Assembly: GCA_016722575.1 (NCBI GenBank)
Contig: JADKIY010000001.1
Coordinates: forward strand, 496,001-560,000
DNA: 64,000 nucleotides
Origin: Elusimicrobiota bacterium
GTDB lineage: Bacteria; Elusimicrobiota; Elusimicrobia; FEN-1173
Direction: 5' to 3'
Shown here: positions 15,415-24,173 of the stretch, in pieces
How the letters are laid out: every line of letters begins with the position of its first letter
Position numbering within the stretch: position 1 is the first letter of the stretch
The notes under the pieces: model-generated
Told to the model about the DNA's origin: nothing
The model's database searches: none
The model's input: only the letters and a program-made list of their open reading frames with translations
Translations under genes and position numbers: made by a program

Positions 15415-18400
15415 ATGAAAAAACTGATTTGGACGTTTGCGTTGATCGCCGCCGGTTTACCGGCCGCGGCCTACGACGACGTGGCCCTGGTGGCCACGGT
15501 GGCTCTTGGAAAAAAAGCGTCGTCGCCCACCGGCCTGGCCTTGGCCGAGGACGGACGCGTGTTCGTCGCCGACGGGTCCGGCAAAGTGGCCGTCTTCGGC
15601 CCCGACGGCGCCTGGAAGGCCGATTGGGGCGCCGAAAAAGGCGCCGGAAAGCTCAAAGGCCCCGGGGCTTTGGCCCTGGGCCCCAACGGCGATTTGTACG
15701 CCGCGGACACGGACGGAAACCGCATCGTCGTTTATTCCCCGGAAGGAAAATGTCGTTGGGCCTTCGGCGCCCGGGGGGATTTGCCGGGCAACTTGAACGC
15801 CCCCGCCGGCCTGGCCGTGGCCGCGGACGGCTCCGTGGCGGTGGCGGACGCGGGCAACAAGCGCGTTCAGATTTTTTCGGCGGACGGCCTCTTGTTGGAC
15901 GTCTGGAGCGTTCCGGACGAAAAACCCGGAGATCCTTTGGGCGTGGCGATTCTTCCCGGACGCCGGCTGGCGATCCTTTGCCGGGGGGAGTCGCGGGTGC
16001 GCCTTCTGGACGGAGCGGGTCAAAAGGCCGGCGAATGGGCCTGGACGGCCACCCCGACCCGCTTAACGGCCTTGGCCGCGGCTCCGGCGGCCGGTCTTTA
16101 CGTCGCCGACGAAGCCTCCGGACGGATCGTGGAATGGGGGCCCGCGGGCGAGGAACGCAACGGGTTCGGGTCCGCCGGCACGGGGCCGGGGCAGTTCCGG
16201 ACGATTTCGGCTTTGGCCGCCCAGGGCGGCAAGCTCGCTGTTCTGGATGAAAAAATGGGGCGGGTCCAAGTTTTCCGCCTTCGCTCCAACGGGAAGAGCG
16301 AGGGGTTCCCCGCGCCCGTGGGGCGATTGGCCCCGGGCCGAGCCGGAGATATCGCTTTGGCGGCCGAAGACGTGGCGGCCCACGGTGCCGAATTGGTCGC
16401 TCTGTCGGCCAAGAAAGTGTTGCGGGTTTCGGGCTTGGGGGATCGCCCGGCCGCCCCCGTTGAAATCAAAGGGGAAACCGCTTGGTCCAGCGTCCGTGGC
16501 GTGGCGGCCCGGGAGGACGGTGCGCTGCTTGCCGAGGACGGGCGGGGGCGCGTGGTCGCCGTCGGATTGGATGGAAAAGTGTCAACGGCCTACGGCGTCG
16601 ACGCCAAGGGCAAGGGACGCTTGAAAAGCGTCGGCGCCGCCGCCCAAGACGGCGACGGACGCGTTTACGTCGCCGATCCCAGCGCGGGCAAAGTCACGGG
16701 GTTCGGCCCCGACGGCATCCCGCTTTTCTCCGCCGGGGTGGGCGATCCGGTCGACGTGGCGGGTTTGCCCAAAGGCGTGGCGGTGGTCAGCGGCGAACGG
16801 AAAACCCTCGTCCTTCTGGACGAACGCGGAAAAACCGTGTGGGAATCCACGGCCGCCTTTGTGAACCCGGTTTCGGTGGCCACGGATTTGTCGGGCCCCC
16901 AGCCGCTCGTCTACGTGCTGGACGAGGGCGTTCACCGGGTGTCCCTGTGGGGCGGCAACCGCCTTTTGGGGCAGTTCGGTTCTTCGGAAATTTTAACGCG
17001 CCCCCGGGCGTTGACCGTGGACGGCGCCGGACGGGTGTGGGTCGCCGATGAGAAGAGCGTCAAAGGGTTCCGCGTGTCCCTCCGCCCGGCCGAGGTCGAA
17101 GGACTGTCGGCCAAGGGCGGCGACGGCGCCATCCAATTGTCCTGGAATCCCGACGCCGAAGGTCGCGCCGCGTCCTATCGTCTGGAACGGTCGACGAACG
17201 CCGTCGGGGCGGGCGCCCCGGCCGGCGTGGTTCCCTCGACCGTGACGGCGTTTATCGATGAAGACATCGTGCCCGGCCTCACCTATTATTACACGCTCAC
17301 CCCCATCGCGCCGGGGGCCGATGGATCGTTCCTGGAGGGGCCTTCCACGCGGGCTTGGGCCTGGACCTCCCGGGCCGCCAACCTGCCGCCCGTGGAGTTC
17401 GCGACCGTGCAATTGGACAACGTCTTTTCCGCCAATTACAAACGCTACGCCGACACGCCCATCGGCGTGACCGACGTCAAAAACAACACGGAACAAATTT
17501 TCCGCAACGTCAAAATCGGGTTCACCCTCCTCGACTTCATGGATTTCCAGACGGAGCAGACCGTGGAGCGCCTTCTTCCGGGGGACCGGCGGGAATTGAA
17601 CCTCAAGGCGGTGTTCAACAACAAGATTCTTTCGGTCAGCGAGGACACGCCGATCCAAGCCCAATTGACCCTCACCTATTTTGAGAACGGGGAAGAGAAG
17701 ACCGTCAAGCGCACCCAGCCGTTCCGCTTGTATTCGCGGAACGCCATGGATTGGCAGGACCCGGCGCGGTTGGCGACCTTCATCACCCCCAAGGACCCGC
17801 CGGTGCTCGAGTTCGGTCGGGCGTTGATCGGCGCGCTTAAAACGGAGTTGGAGGGCACGCGCCTGCCGCCGGAATTGGCCCGGGCCGCGGCCGTTCACGC
17901 CACGTTGGGCGCTCTGGGCCTCACCTACATCAAAGACCCCAGCAATCCCTTCGACAAAGCCCGAAACGCCAAGGCCATCGACTACGTGCAATTCCCCCGG
18001 GAAACCCTGAAGCGAAAAGCCGGGGACTGCGACGATTTAACGGTCCTCTACGCGTCGCTGTTGGAAAGCCTTTCCATTCAGACCCGGGTGGCCGATTTGC
18101 CGGGCCACGTGTTGGTCCTGATGCGTCTGGACACCCCCCGGGCCGACACCTTTACCGAAGACCGCGCCCTGATCCTGGACGACGGCGTTTGGATCCCCCT
18201 CGAAACAACCGTCGTCGGTAAAAGTTTCGAGGAGGCCTGGCGCGAGGGCGCGCGCGCGCTCCGGCGGGTCGACGGCGTCCTTCACACGCTGGACGTCCGC
18301 GAGGCCTGGGGGGTCTACGCGCCCGCGACCCTTCCGGAAGGGGAAACCCCGGTGCTTCCGCCCGACGGTGGGCTCCCCGCCCGGGTCAAGGAGGAGTTGG

Positions 18401-18822
18401 CCAAGGCCCTCGACGTCTATTTGGAAAGCGCGGCGGCGCCTCTCAACGCCGCCCTGGCCGAGAATCCCAAGGACACCGGCCTTCTCTTGGATTTGGGCCT
18501 CCTCTACGCCGAAAACGAACGGTGGGATAAAAGCGCGGAGGCCTTCGACCGCCTGCTCGCCCTGGAACCCGAGAACGCCGCGGCTCTGAACGACCGCGCC
18601 AATCTGTATTTGATCGCCAAGGACGCGGCCAAGGCCCGGGAACTCTACGATAAGGCCGCGGCCGCCGACGCGAAAGATTCGGGCATTCAGTTGAACATCG
18701 TCCGCGCGGCCAAAACCGCCGGCGACAAGACGGCCGCCAAGGCGGCGTTCGGCAAGGCGCTGGAAATCGCGCCGGAACTCAAAAAAACCTACACCACCTG
18801 GGAAGAAGCCTCGGAGTGGTGA
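15415..18822 (+). CDS. giant secreted NHL / FN3 / transglutaminase-like / TPR protein
   Basis: A 1135-aa exported protein (signal peptide about residues 1-19). Residues about 30-330 and again about 340-555 hold NHL/beta-propeller blades, such as PTGLALAEDGRVFVADGSG and PNGDLYAADTDGNRIVVYS. Residues about 559-645 are an FN3 domain. A beta domain follows to about 800. A transglutaminase-like module has KAGDCDDLTVLYASLL near residue 870, with the catalytic-type Cys-Asp, and GHVLVLM. C-terminal TPR units run from about 1015 to 1110. The architecture suggests a periplasmic or surface scaffold with peptidase or crosslinking-like activity. A small TPR-like secreted protein follows. I know no named homologue. 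Confidence 0.75.
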   Translation: MKKLIWTFALIAAGLPAAAYDDVALVATVALGKKASSPTGLALAEDGRVFVADGSGKVAVFGPDGAWKADWGAEKGAGKLKGPGALALGPNGDLYAADTDGNRIVVYSPEGKCRWAFGARGDLPGNLNAPAGLAVAADGSVAVADAGNKRVQIFSADGLLLDVWSVPDEKPGDPLGVAILPGRRLAILCRGESRVRLLDGAGQKAGEWAWTATPTRLTALAAAPAAGLYVADEASGRIVEWGPAGEERNGFGSAGTGPGQFRTISALAAQGGKLAVLDEKMGRVQVFRLRSNGKSEGFPAPVGRLAPGRAGDIALAAEDVAAHGAELVALSAKKVLRVSGLGDRPAAPVEIKGETAWSSVRGVAAREDGALLAEDGRGRVVAVGLDGKVSTAYGVDAKGKGRLKSVGAAAQDGDGRVYVADPSAGKVTGFGPDGIPLFSAGVGDPVDVAGLPKGVAVVSGERKTLVLLDERGKTVWESTAAFVNPVSVATDLSGPQPLVYVLDEGVHRVSLWGGNRLLGQFGSSEILTRPRALTVDGAGRVWVADEKSVKGFRVSLRPAEVEGLSAKGGDGAIQLSWNPDAEGRAASYRLERSTNAVGAGAPAGVVPSTVTAFIDEDIVPGLTYYYTLTPIAPGADGSFLEGPSTRAWAWTSRAANLPPVEFATVQLDNVFSANYKRYADTPIGVTDVKNNTEQIFRNVKIGFTLLDFMDFQTEQTVERLLPGDRRELNLKAVFNNKILSVSEDTPIQAQLTLTYFENGEEKTVKRTQPFRLYSRNAMDWQDPARLATFITPKDPPVLEFGRALIGALKTELEGTRLPPELARAAAVHATLGALGLTYIKDPSNPFDKARNAKAIDYVQFPRETLKRKAGDCDDLTVLYASLLESLSIQTRVADLPGHVLVLMRLDTPRADTFTEDRALILDDGVWIPLETTVVGKSFEEAWREGARALRRVDGVLHTLDVREAWGVYAPATLPEGETPVLPPDGGLPARVKEELAKALDVYLESAAAPLNAALAENPKDTGLLLDLGLLYAENERWDKSAEAFDRLLALEPENAAALNDRANLYLIAKDAAKARELYDKAAAADAKDSGIQLNIVRAAKTAGDKTAAKAAFGKALEIAPELKKTYTTWEEASEW

Positions 18823-18848
18823 ACGTCTTCGGGAATCAAGGAGGAACC

Positions 18849-19271
18849 ATGAAAACTCGTCGTTCGGTGTGGGGCGTGTTGGCGATGGCGTTGGCGGTGG
18901 CCGTGGGCGCCGGCGCGGCGGAAAAAAAGTGGACGTTGTCGGACTGGCTCAAGGATTTGGATTCCAAAATTCGCCGCGTTCAGGACAAGCACAAAAATCA
19001 AAAGGTCGCCGTGGCGGCCGTCCGCGGGGACAAAGCGAAGCCGACCACCAAGCTCTATTGGAAAGGCGAAAAAGCCGAAGTCACCGACGCTGAAATCGCC
19101 GATTTCAAAGCCGCCGTGGATTTGGCCCAGTCGGGAAAGGCCGACGACGCCCGGGCGGCCTTGGACGCTTTCCTCGCCAAATACCCGACCACCGTCCTGA
19201 AGGGCGACGTCGAGCAAACGCGCTCCCTCCTGACGGCGGCTCCCGCGGAAAGCCCGGCCCCCGCCCAATAA
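18849..19271 (+). CDS. small secreted TPR-like hypothetical protein
   Basis: A 140-aa protein with a signal peptide (LAMALAVAVGAGAA, residues about 11-24). It is followed by a charged helical region (TLSDWLKDLDSKIRRVQDKHKN) and a helix-turn-helix unit ADFKAAVDLAQSGKADDARAALDAFLAKYP that looks like a single TPR or Sel1-type repeat. AGGAGGA precedes the ATG at 18849. It lies 26 bases after the giant NHL/TPR protein and one base before hemL, so it is in the same transcript. Function unknown. Confidence 0.65.
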   Translation: MKTRRSVWGVLAMALAVAVGAGAAEKKWTLSDWLKDLDSKIRRVQDKHKNQKVAVAAVRGDKAKPTTKLYWKGEKAEVTDAEIADFKAAVDLAQSGKADDARAALDAFLAKYPTTVLKGDVEQTRSLLTAAPAESPAPAQ

Positions 19272-19272
19272 C

Positions 19273-20562
19273 GTGAACGGCGCGCGCCCCCGATCGGAAG
19301 CCCTCTTCGCCGAGGCCAAGCAACGGCTGGTCGGCGGCGTCAATTCCCCCGTGCGCGCCTTCGGCGCCGTGGGCGGCACGCCGGTGTTCATGGAGCGCGC
19401 CCGGGGCTCCCGTTTGTGGGACGTGGACGGAAACGTTTATCTCGATTACGTCGGGTCCTGGGGGCCCATGATCCTGGGCCACGCCCATCCGGCGGTGGTC
19501 AAAGCCGCTCAGCGGGCGGTGGAGCTCGGCAGTTCCTTCGGCGCCCCCACGGCGGCGGAAATCACGCTGGCTCAGTTGGTGCGGGAAGCCTTCCCCACGG
19601 CGGAGCGGGTGCGCTTCACCAGTTCCGGCACCGAAGCCTGTCTGACGGCTCTTCGATTGGCCCGGGGCGCCACGGGGCGTCCCCTGATTGTCAAATTCGC
19701 CGGGTGTTACCACGGCCACGGGGACAGTTTGTTGGTCTCGGCGGGCAGCGGCGCGTTGACGACCGGACGACCCAACTCCGCGGGCGTGCCGGCGGAGTTG
19801 GCCCGGCTCACGCTGGTCCTTCCCTACAACGACCCCGACGCGCTGGCGGCGGCCTTCGCCAAGCACGGCAAAAAAATCGCGGCGGTCATCGTTGAGCCCG
19901 TGGTGGGCAATATGGGGGTGGTGGGACCCCGGCCCGACTTTTTGGACGCGTTGGAGCGTCTCCCGCGCCGCCACGGCGCCCTGCTCATTTTGGACGAAGT
20001 CATGACGGGTTTTCGCCTGTCCTGGGGCGGCGCCCAGCGCCTCCTGGCCCTTCGCGCCGATCTTACGACGTTCGGTAAAATCATCGGCGGCGGATTCCCG
20101 GTGGGCGGTTTGGGCGGTTCCCGGCGTCTGATGGACCTGTTGGCGCCTCTGGGGCCCGTCTACCAGGCGGGGACGCTCTCCGGAAATCCCGTGGCCATGG
20201 CCGCCGGCGCCGCCACCCTCGGGCTCCTCAAAAAAGACCCGCCTTACAAGTTTCTTCGGGACACCACCGATCATTTGGTTCACGGCCTTCGGGCCGTCGC
20301 GCGCCGCCACCGGCGGGAGGTAACGGTGAACGCGGTGGAGTCGATGTTCACCGTTTTTTTCACGAAGGGGCCCGTGACGGATCTCAAGAGCGCCCAGCGC
20401 GCCAACGCGAAGCTTTACGCCCGGTTTTTCCACGGGTTGCTCCGCCGCGGTGTGTATTTCCCGCCGTCCCAATTCGAAGCCGCGTTCCTCTCGGCCGCTC
20501 ACACCCCCGCGGACATCGAGAAAACCGTGGCCGCGGCCGACGCCGCCTTCCGCGACCTGTGA
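19273..20562 (+). CDS. hemL: glutamate-1-semialdehyde 2,1-aminomutase
   Basis: A 429-aa PLP enzyme that converts glutamate-1-semialdehyde to 5-aminolevulinate, completing the C5 route begun by HemA. It starts with LFAEAKQRLVGGVNSPVRAF, has FTSSGTEACLTALRLARG, GCYHGHGDSLLVSAGSG and LLILDEVMTGFR. The PLP lysine is in TTFGKIIGGGFPVGG (Lys269), followed by YQAGTLSGNPVAMAAG. Length is standard. GTG at 19273 starts one base after the upstream stop, and its own stop overlaps the next gene by GTGA. Confidence 0.96.
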   Translation: MNGARPRSEALFAEAKQRLVGGVNSPVRAFGAVGGTPVFMERARGSRLWDVDGNVYLDYVGSWGPMILGHAHPAVVKAAQRAVELGSSFGAPTAAEITLAQLVREAFPTAERVRFTSSGTEACLTALRLARGATGRPLIVKFAGCYHGHGDSLLVSAGSGALTTGRPNSAGVPAELARLTLVLPYNDPDALAAAFAKHGKKIAAVIVEPVVGNMGVVGPRPDFLDALERLPRRHGALLILDEVMTGFRLSWGGAQRLLALRADLTTFGKIIGGGFPVGGLGGSRRLMDLLAPLGPVYQAGTLSGNPVAMAAGAATLGLLKKDPPYKFLRDTTDHLVHGLRAVARRHRREVTVNAVESMFTVFFTKGPVTDLKSAQRANAKLYARFFHGLLRRGVYFPPSQFEAAFLSAAHTPADIEKTVAAADAAFRDL

Positions 20563-21548
20563 AGTTTTTGTGGTTGTCCGACGAGGACGTGGCCGATTTG
20601 GTCACGGTCGGCGAAGCCTTGCCCCTGGTGGAGGAAGCGTTCCGCGCTTTGGCCGAGGGCCGCGCCCAGATGCCCCCCAAAATGTATTTGGATTTTAAGG
20701 AATTCGGCGGCGATCTGCGGGCCATGCCGGCCTATCTCCCGCGCACGGGCGCGGACGGCAAGGGGTTCGCCGGGGTCAAGGTCGTCAATTCCCATCCGGG
20801 GAATCCCGCCCGGGGTCTCCCCACGGTGTCGGCGGTGCTCGTGTTGAACGACCCCGAAACGGGCCTCCCCTTGGCGATCATGGCCGCCGGGCGTCTCACG
20901 GACATTCGAACCGGAGCGGCCGGGGGCGTGGCGGCCAAACACCTGGCGCGCAAAAACTCGGAAATTTTGGGTCTGGTGGGTTGTGGCCGCCAGGCCGTCA
21001 CCCAATGGCAGGCGCTCGCCGGGCGGTTCCCGCTAAAAGAAATCCGGGTGGCTGGGCAGACGCTCGAAGAGGCCCGGGCCTTCATCGCCAAGTACGAAGC
21101 GCCGGGCGGCCCCGCCTGGCGGGCGACGTCGGTGCCGGAAGCCGCCGGGGCCGACCTCGTGGTCACCACCACCCCCGGCCGGGCGGTCGTCGTGTCTTCG
21201 GCTTGGGTTCGGCCGGGGACCCACGTAAACGCCATCGGGGCCGACGCCCCCGGCAAGCAGGAACTCGACGTCGCCCTGTTGAAACGCGCCCGGGTGTTCG
21301 TGGACTCGCCGGAACAGGCTTTCCACTCGGGCGAAGTCAACGTGGGCTTGAGCTCCGGGGCCCTGACCCCCGCCGATATCGCCGGCGGTTTGGGCGACGT
21401 GGTGGCCGGTCGGACGCCCGGCCGCCGGTCCGACGCCGACATCACCGTTTTTGATTCAACCGGGCTCGCGGTGCAGGACGTGGCGGTCGCCGCCTTCGTC
21501 TACCGACGGGCCCGGGAACGCTCCCGGGGACAATCCCTCACCCTCTAG
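20559..21548 (+). CDS. ornithine cyclodeaminase / alanine dehydrogenase family protein
   Basis: A 329-aa mu-crystallin-type dehydrogenase. Typical features are MPPKMYLDF, FAGVKVVNSHPGNPARGLPT, the RTGAAGGVAAKHLA segment, a dinucleotide site GLVGCGRQAVTQWQAL, VTTTPGRAVV and NAIGADAPGKQEL. Length is typical of archaeal-type alanine dehydrogenase and ornithine cyclodeaminase; the reaction (NAD-dependent alanine deamination or another imine reduction) cannot be fixed from sequence. GTG at 20559 overlaps the hemL stop. It is followed by the DUF1015 gene after 17 bases. Confidence 0.85.
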   Translation: MKFLWLSDEDVADLVTVGEALPLVEEAFRALAEGRAQMPPKMYLDFKEFGGDLRAMPAYLPRTGADGKGFAGVKVVNSHPGNPARGLPTVSAVLVLNDPETGLPLAIMAAGRLTDIRTGAAGGVAAKHLARKNSEILGLVGCGRQAVTQWQALAGRFPLKEIRVAGQTLEEARAFIAKYEAPGGPAWRATSVPEAAGADLVVTTTPGRAVVVSSAWVRPGTHVNAIGADAPGKQELDVALLKRARVFVDSPEQAFHSGEVNVGLSSGALTPADIAGGLGDVVAGRTPGRRSDADITVFDSTGLAVQDVAVAAFVYRRARERSRGQSLTL

Positions 21549-21565
21549 AAAGGTTTCCTTCTTCC

Positions 21566-22798
21566 ATGCCCGACATTAAACCCTTCCGCGCCATCGTTTA
21601 CGGCGCGGCCCATCGCAAAAACATCCGGTCGCTGGTTTGTCCGCCCTACGACGTGATTTCCCCCGAGGGGCGGGAAGCCCTGGTGGCCCGGGACCCGCTC
21701 AATTTTGTCCGGGTGGAACTCCCCGCCGGAGACGCCGACACCCGCTACCAAACGGCCCAAGCCCTCTGGGACCGCTGGATCGATCACGGCGTGTTGAAGC
21801 GGGAAACCATACCGGTTTTTTACGTGTATGAATCCCGGTTCCGATCTCCGGTGGACGGCCGTCCCTTAAAACGTCGAGGGGTTTTCGCGGCCCTTCGGGT
21901 GGTTCCCTGGGGCCAGGGCGTTTATCCCCACGAGAAAACGCTGCCCACCCACAAGGCCGACCGCCTGTCCCTTTTCAAAGCCCTCAAGGCCCAGACGAGC
22001 CCCATCCAGCTTTTGGTCCGGGATTCCACCAGCGACATCGACCGTTTGATCGCGGCCCAAACCAAAGGCGCGCCCTGGGTCCAATTTACCGACGAAGCGA
22101 AAGTGGCCCACCGGTTGTGGAAATGGTCGGGGGACGCCTCGGCTCGCCGTCTCGCGGAATTGTTCAAGGCCTCGCCTTGCGCCATCGCGGACGGGCACCA
22201 CCGCTACGAGACGGCGTTGACCTACAGCGCCTGGGCCAAGCGGCAATGGGGCGCCGGCTCCGCCGCGTCCCACCACGTCATGGCCTATTTCAACCCCTCC
22301 ACCGACGCGGGGCTCGAAGTTTTGCCCACCCATCGCTCCGTGCCCTGGGAAAAGCGGAAATTCGTAAACCTGGCGGCCTGGGGCAAGCTCGTCCCCGTGT
22401 CGGGGCTCCAGGCGCTTAAGAGTTTAATCGACGGACGAAAACCGGCGGGGACGCTTGAGGTGGGGGTCTATCGCGGAGGGAAATATTACCGCTACGAGCT
22501 GAAAAAGATTCCGCCGTCCTTGAAAAACACGCCCCACGCCAAACTGGCGGTGGCCGTCCTGCACGGGGGCGCGCTCAAGGGGTTGGGGAAAGAGGATTTC
22601 TTTTTCACCCGCAACCCCGCCGAGGCCGTGGCCCACTCCAAGAAAACCGAGGGGTGGTCCTTCTTTCTGGCCCCCAACACCGTCCAGGAAGTGCTGGACG
22701 TGTCCACCGCCGGGATGGTCATGCCGCCCAAGAGCACCTACTTCTACCCCAAAATCCCCTCGGGACTGCTCAGCCACGCCCTGAAGGGTTCTCTCTAA
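21566..22798 (+). CDS. DUF1015 family protein
   Basis: A 410-aa cytosolic protein of the DUF1015 family. It starts with the characteristic IKPFRAIVYG and SLVCPPYDVISPEGREAL, has FYVYESRF, GVYPHEKTLPTHKADRL and the strongly conserved AIADGHHRYETAL. The family has a ParB/sulfiredoxin-like fold; some archaeal relatives are ADP-dependent serine kinases, but the function of bacterial members is unknown. ATG at 21566 is preceded by AGAAAGG. It ends the long forward block and converges on the pilin array, only three bases apart, with no terminator obvious between them. Confidence 0.85.
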   Translation: MPDIKPFRAIVYGAAHRKNIRSLVCPPYDVISPEGREALVARDPLNFVRVELPAGDADTRYQTAQALWDRWIDHGVLKRETIPVFYVYESRFRSPVDGRPLKRRGVFAALRVVPWGQGVYPHEKTLPTHKADRLSLFKALKAQTSPIQLLVRDSTSDIDRLIAAQTKGAPWVQFTDEAKVAHRLWKWSGDASARRLAELFKASPCAIADGHHRYETALTYSAWAKRQWGAGSAASHHVMAYFNPSTDAGLEVLPTHRSVPWEKRKFVNLAAWGKLVPVSGLQALKSLIDGRKPAGTLEVGVYRGGKYYRYELKKIPPSLKNTPHAKLAVAVLHGGALKGLGKEDFFFTRNPAEAVAHSKKTEGWSFFLAPNTVQEVLDVSTAGMVMPPKSTYFYPKIPSGLLSHALKGSL

Positions 22799-22801
22799 GC
22801 C

Positions 22802-23236
22802 TCACCAGAGGCTCCAGGTCGTGCCGTTGCTGTCGGTGTGGGTGCAAAACACGTTGATGCTTCCCGTCCCGTTAAAACCCAAATACAGCCAAGCGCGGTT
22901 GCCAACCCATTCCCCTGGAGTGTTCTGATGAACCCCGTTCGACGGAGGGTGATCGGGGGCCGTTGGAATGCCGATGGTCGGTATCGCGTCCAGGTATTTC
23001 GATCCGATCGTCAACGAAGCCAGAAAATCTGCCCCGGGAAAATTCCCCTCGTTGTCGGAATAGTAAATGGTGAGGGCGCTTCGAAGGGAGCCCAGCTTCC
23101 CTTTGACCGACGCTTCCTTGGCCTTGACGACCAAATTGGCGAATTTGGGAATGGCGATGGCCGCCAGGAGACCGATGATGGCCACGACCAGCATGAGTTC
23201 GATCAACGTGAATCCGGAACGGCCGGACCGTGTCAC
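22802..23236 (-). CDS. type IV pilin-like protein, array member 4
   Basis: A 144-aa prepilin with cleavage/methylation motif GFTLIELMLVVAIIGLLAAIAIP after a short basic leader. It is followed by the helical AKEASVKGKLGSLRSALTIYYSDNEG region and a variable C-terminal domain ending FCTHTDSNGTTWSLW. Processed by a PilD-type peptidase it would be a subunit of a type IV or type II secretion-like filament. GTG at 23236 is formed by the TGG-TGA end of the upstream copy. It is the last gene of the array, yet it also ends in TGG-TGA with no gene following, a trace of unit duplication. Confidence 0.9.
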   Translation of the reverse strand: MTRSGRSGFTLIELMLVVAIIGLLAAIAIPKFANLVVKAKEASVKGKLGSLRSALTIYYSDNEGNFPGADFLASLTIGSKYLDAIPTIGIPTAPDHPPSNGVHQNTPGEWVGNRAWLYLGFNGTGSINVFCTHTDSNGTTWSLW

Positions 23237-23670
23237 CAGAGGCTCCAGGTCGTGCCCTTGGTGTCCGTGTGAGTGCAGTTGATCGTGATCGTTCCGTTCG
23301 AGCTGTCATACCCCCAGGGGGGGGAAATGCCTCCTCCATCGACCCAATCCAATCCCTGAATGCCCGCGATAAAATTGAAATCGGCGTGACTTGGCACCGT
23401 CGGTATTGAAATGGACGGAACGGCATCCAGGTATTTTCCACCGATTGTAAATACTTGCGAGATATTTCCCGGGTGGGGGTAAGTCCCCTCGTTGTCCGCG
23501 TAGTAGATGCTGAGAGCGCTTCGAAGGGAGCCGAGCTTGCCTCTTATCGCCGCCTCTTTGGCCTTAATAACTAAGTTGGCGAATTTGGGAATGGCGATGG
23601 CGGCCAAGAGTCCGATGATGGCGACGACGAGCATCAGCTCAATCAACGTGAACCCCCGTTGCCTTTTCAC
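23233..23670 (-). CDS. type IV pilin-like protein, array member 3
   Basis: A 145-aa prepilin: leader VKRQR, motif GFTLIELMLVVAIIGLLAAIAIP, then KFANLVIKAKEAAIRGKLG and SLRSALSIYYADNEG. The variable middle holds GNISQVFTIGGKYLDAVP, and the C-terminus is INCTHTDTKGTTWSLW. I chose GTG at 23670, which overlaps the upstream stop; the longer reading would add a 34-residue extension inside the upstream gene that destroys the prepilin leader. One cysteine only, in the conserved C-terminal motif. Confidence 0.9.
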   Translation of the reverse strand: MKRQRGFTLIELMLVVAIIGLLAAIAIPKFANLVIKAKEAAIRGKLGSLRSALSIYYADNEGTYPHPGNISQVFTIGGKYLDAVPSISIPTVPSHADFNFIAGIQGLDWVDGGGISPPWGYDSSNGTITINCTHTDTKGTTWSLW

Positions 23671-24173
23671 CACTGGCTCCAGGTGATTCCGTTGGAGTCG
23701 GTATGGGTGCAATTGACCTGAATTCGCTCTTTGTCGAAAGACCCGAACCACGGGATCATTTGGTAGTACCACCCGCCCTCGCCGCCGGGGCCATTAAACG
23801 CCTTCCACTCAGGGATCAAGCCGTAACCGGGGCCCGTCGGATGAATAAACCGCACGCCGGAGTTTTCCTCATGATCCGGGAGGGGGAGGGCGATCGGAGG
23901 TATTTTATCGATATACTTCGGGACAAGAGCCAAGGGCAGGCAGAAAGTGCCGGCCGCCACGCCGATGCATTCCGGATAATACCCCTCCTTGTCCACGTAA
24001 TAAAGGCTCAACGCACTCCTCAAAGAACCCAACTTCCCCTTTGCCGCCGCCTCTTTTGCTTTTGTCACGAGATTAGCGAATTTGGGCATGGCGATGGCGG
24101 CCAAAAGCGCGATGATGGCCACCACGAGCATCAGTTCGATGAGGGTGAATCCAAGACGACCGGGCCGTTTCAC
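23667..24173 (-). CDS. type IV pilin-like protein, array member 2
   Basis: A 168-aa prepilin, the longest of the four. Leader VKRPGRL, motif GFTLIELMLVVAIIALLAAIAMP, the AKEAAAKGKLGSLRSALSLYYVDKEG helix, then a long variable region with three cysteines (EC, FC and the C-terminal NC). It ends VNCTHTDSNGITWSQW. GTG at 24173 overlaps the upstream TGA. Compared with its neighbours the middle carries an insertion rich in Gly, Trp and Tyr, which suggests a different surface or a minor-pilin role. Confidence 0.9.
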   Translation of the reverse strand: MKRPGRLGFTLIELMLVVAIIALLAAIAMPKFANLVTKAKEAAAKGKLGSLRSALSLYYVDKEGYYPECIGVAAGTFCLPLALVPKYIDKIPPIALPLPDHEENSGVRFIHPTGPGYGLIPEWKAFNGPGGEGGWYYQMIPWFGSFDKERIQVNCTHTDSNGITWSQW

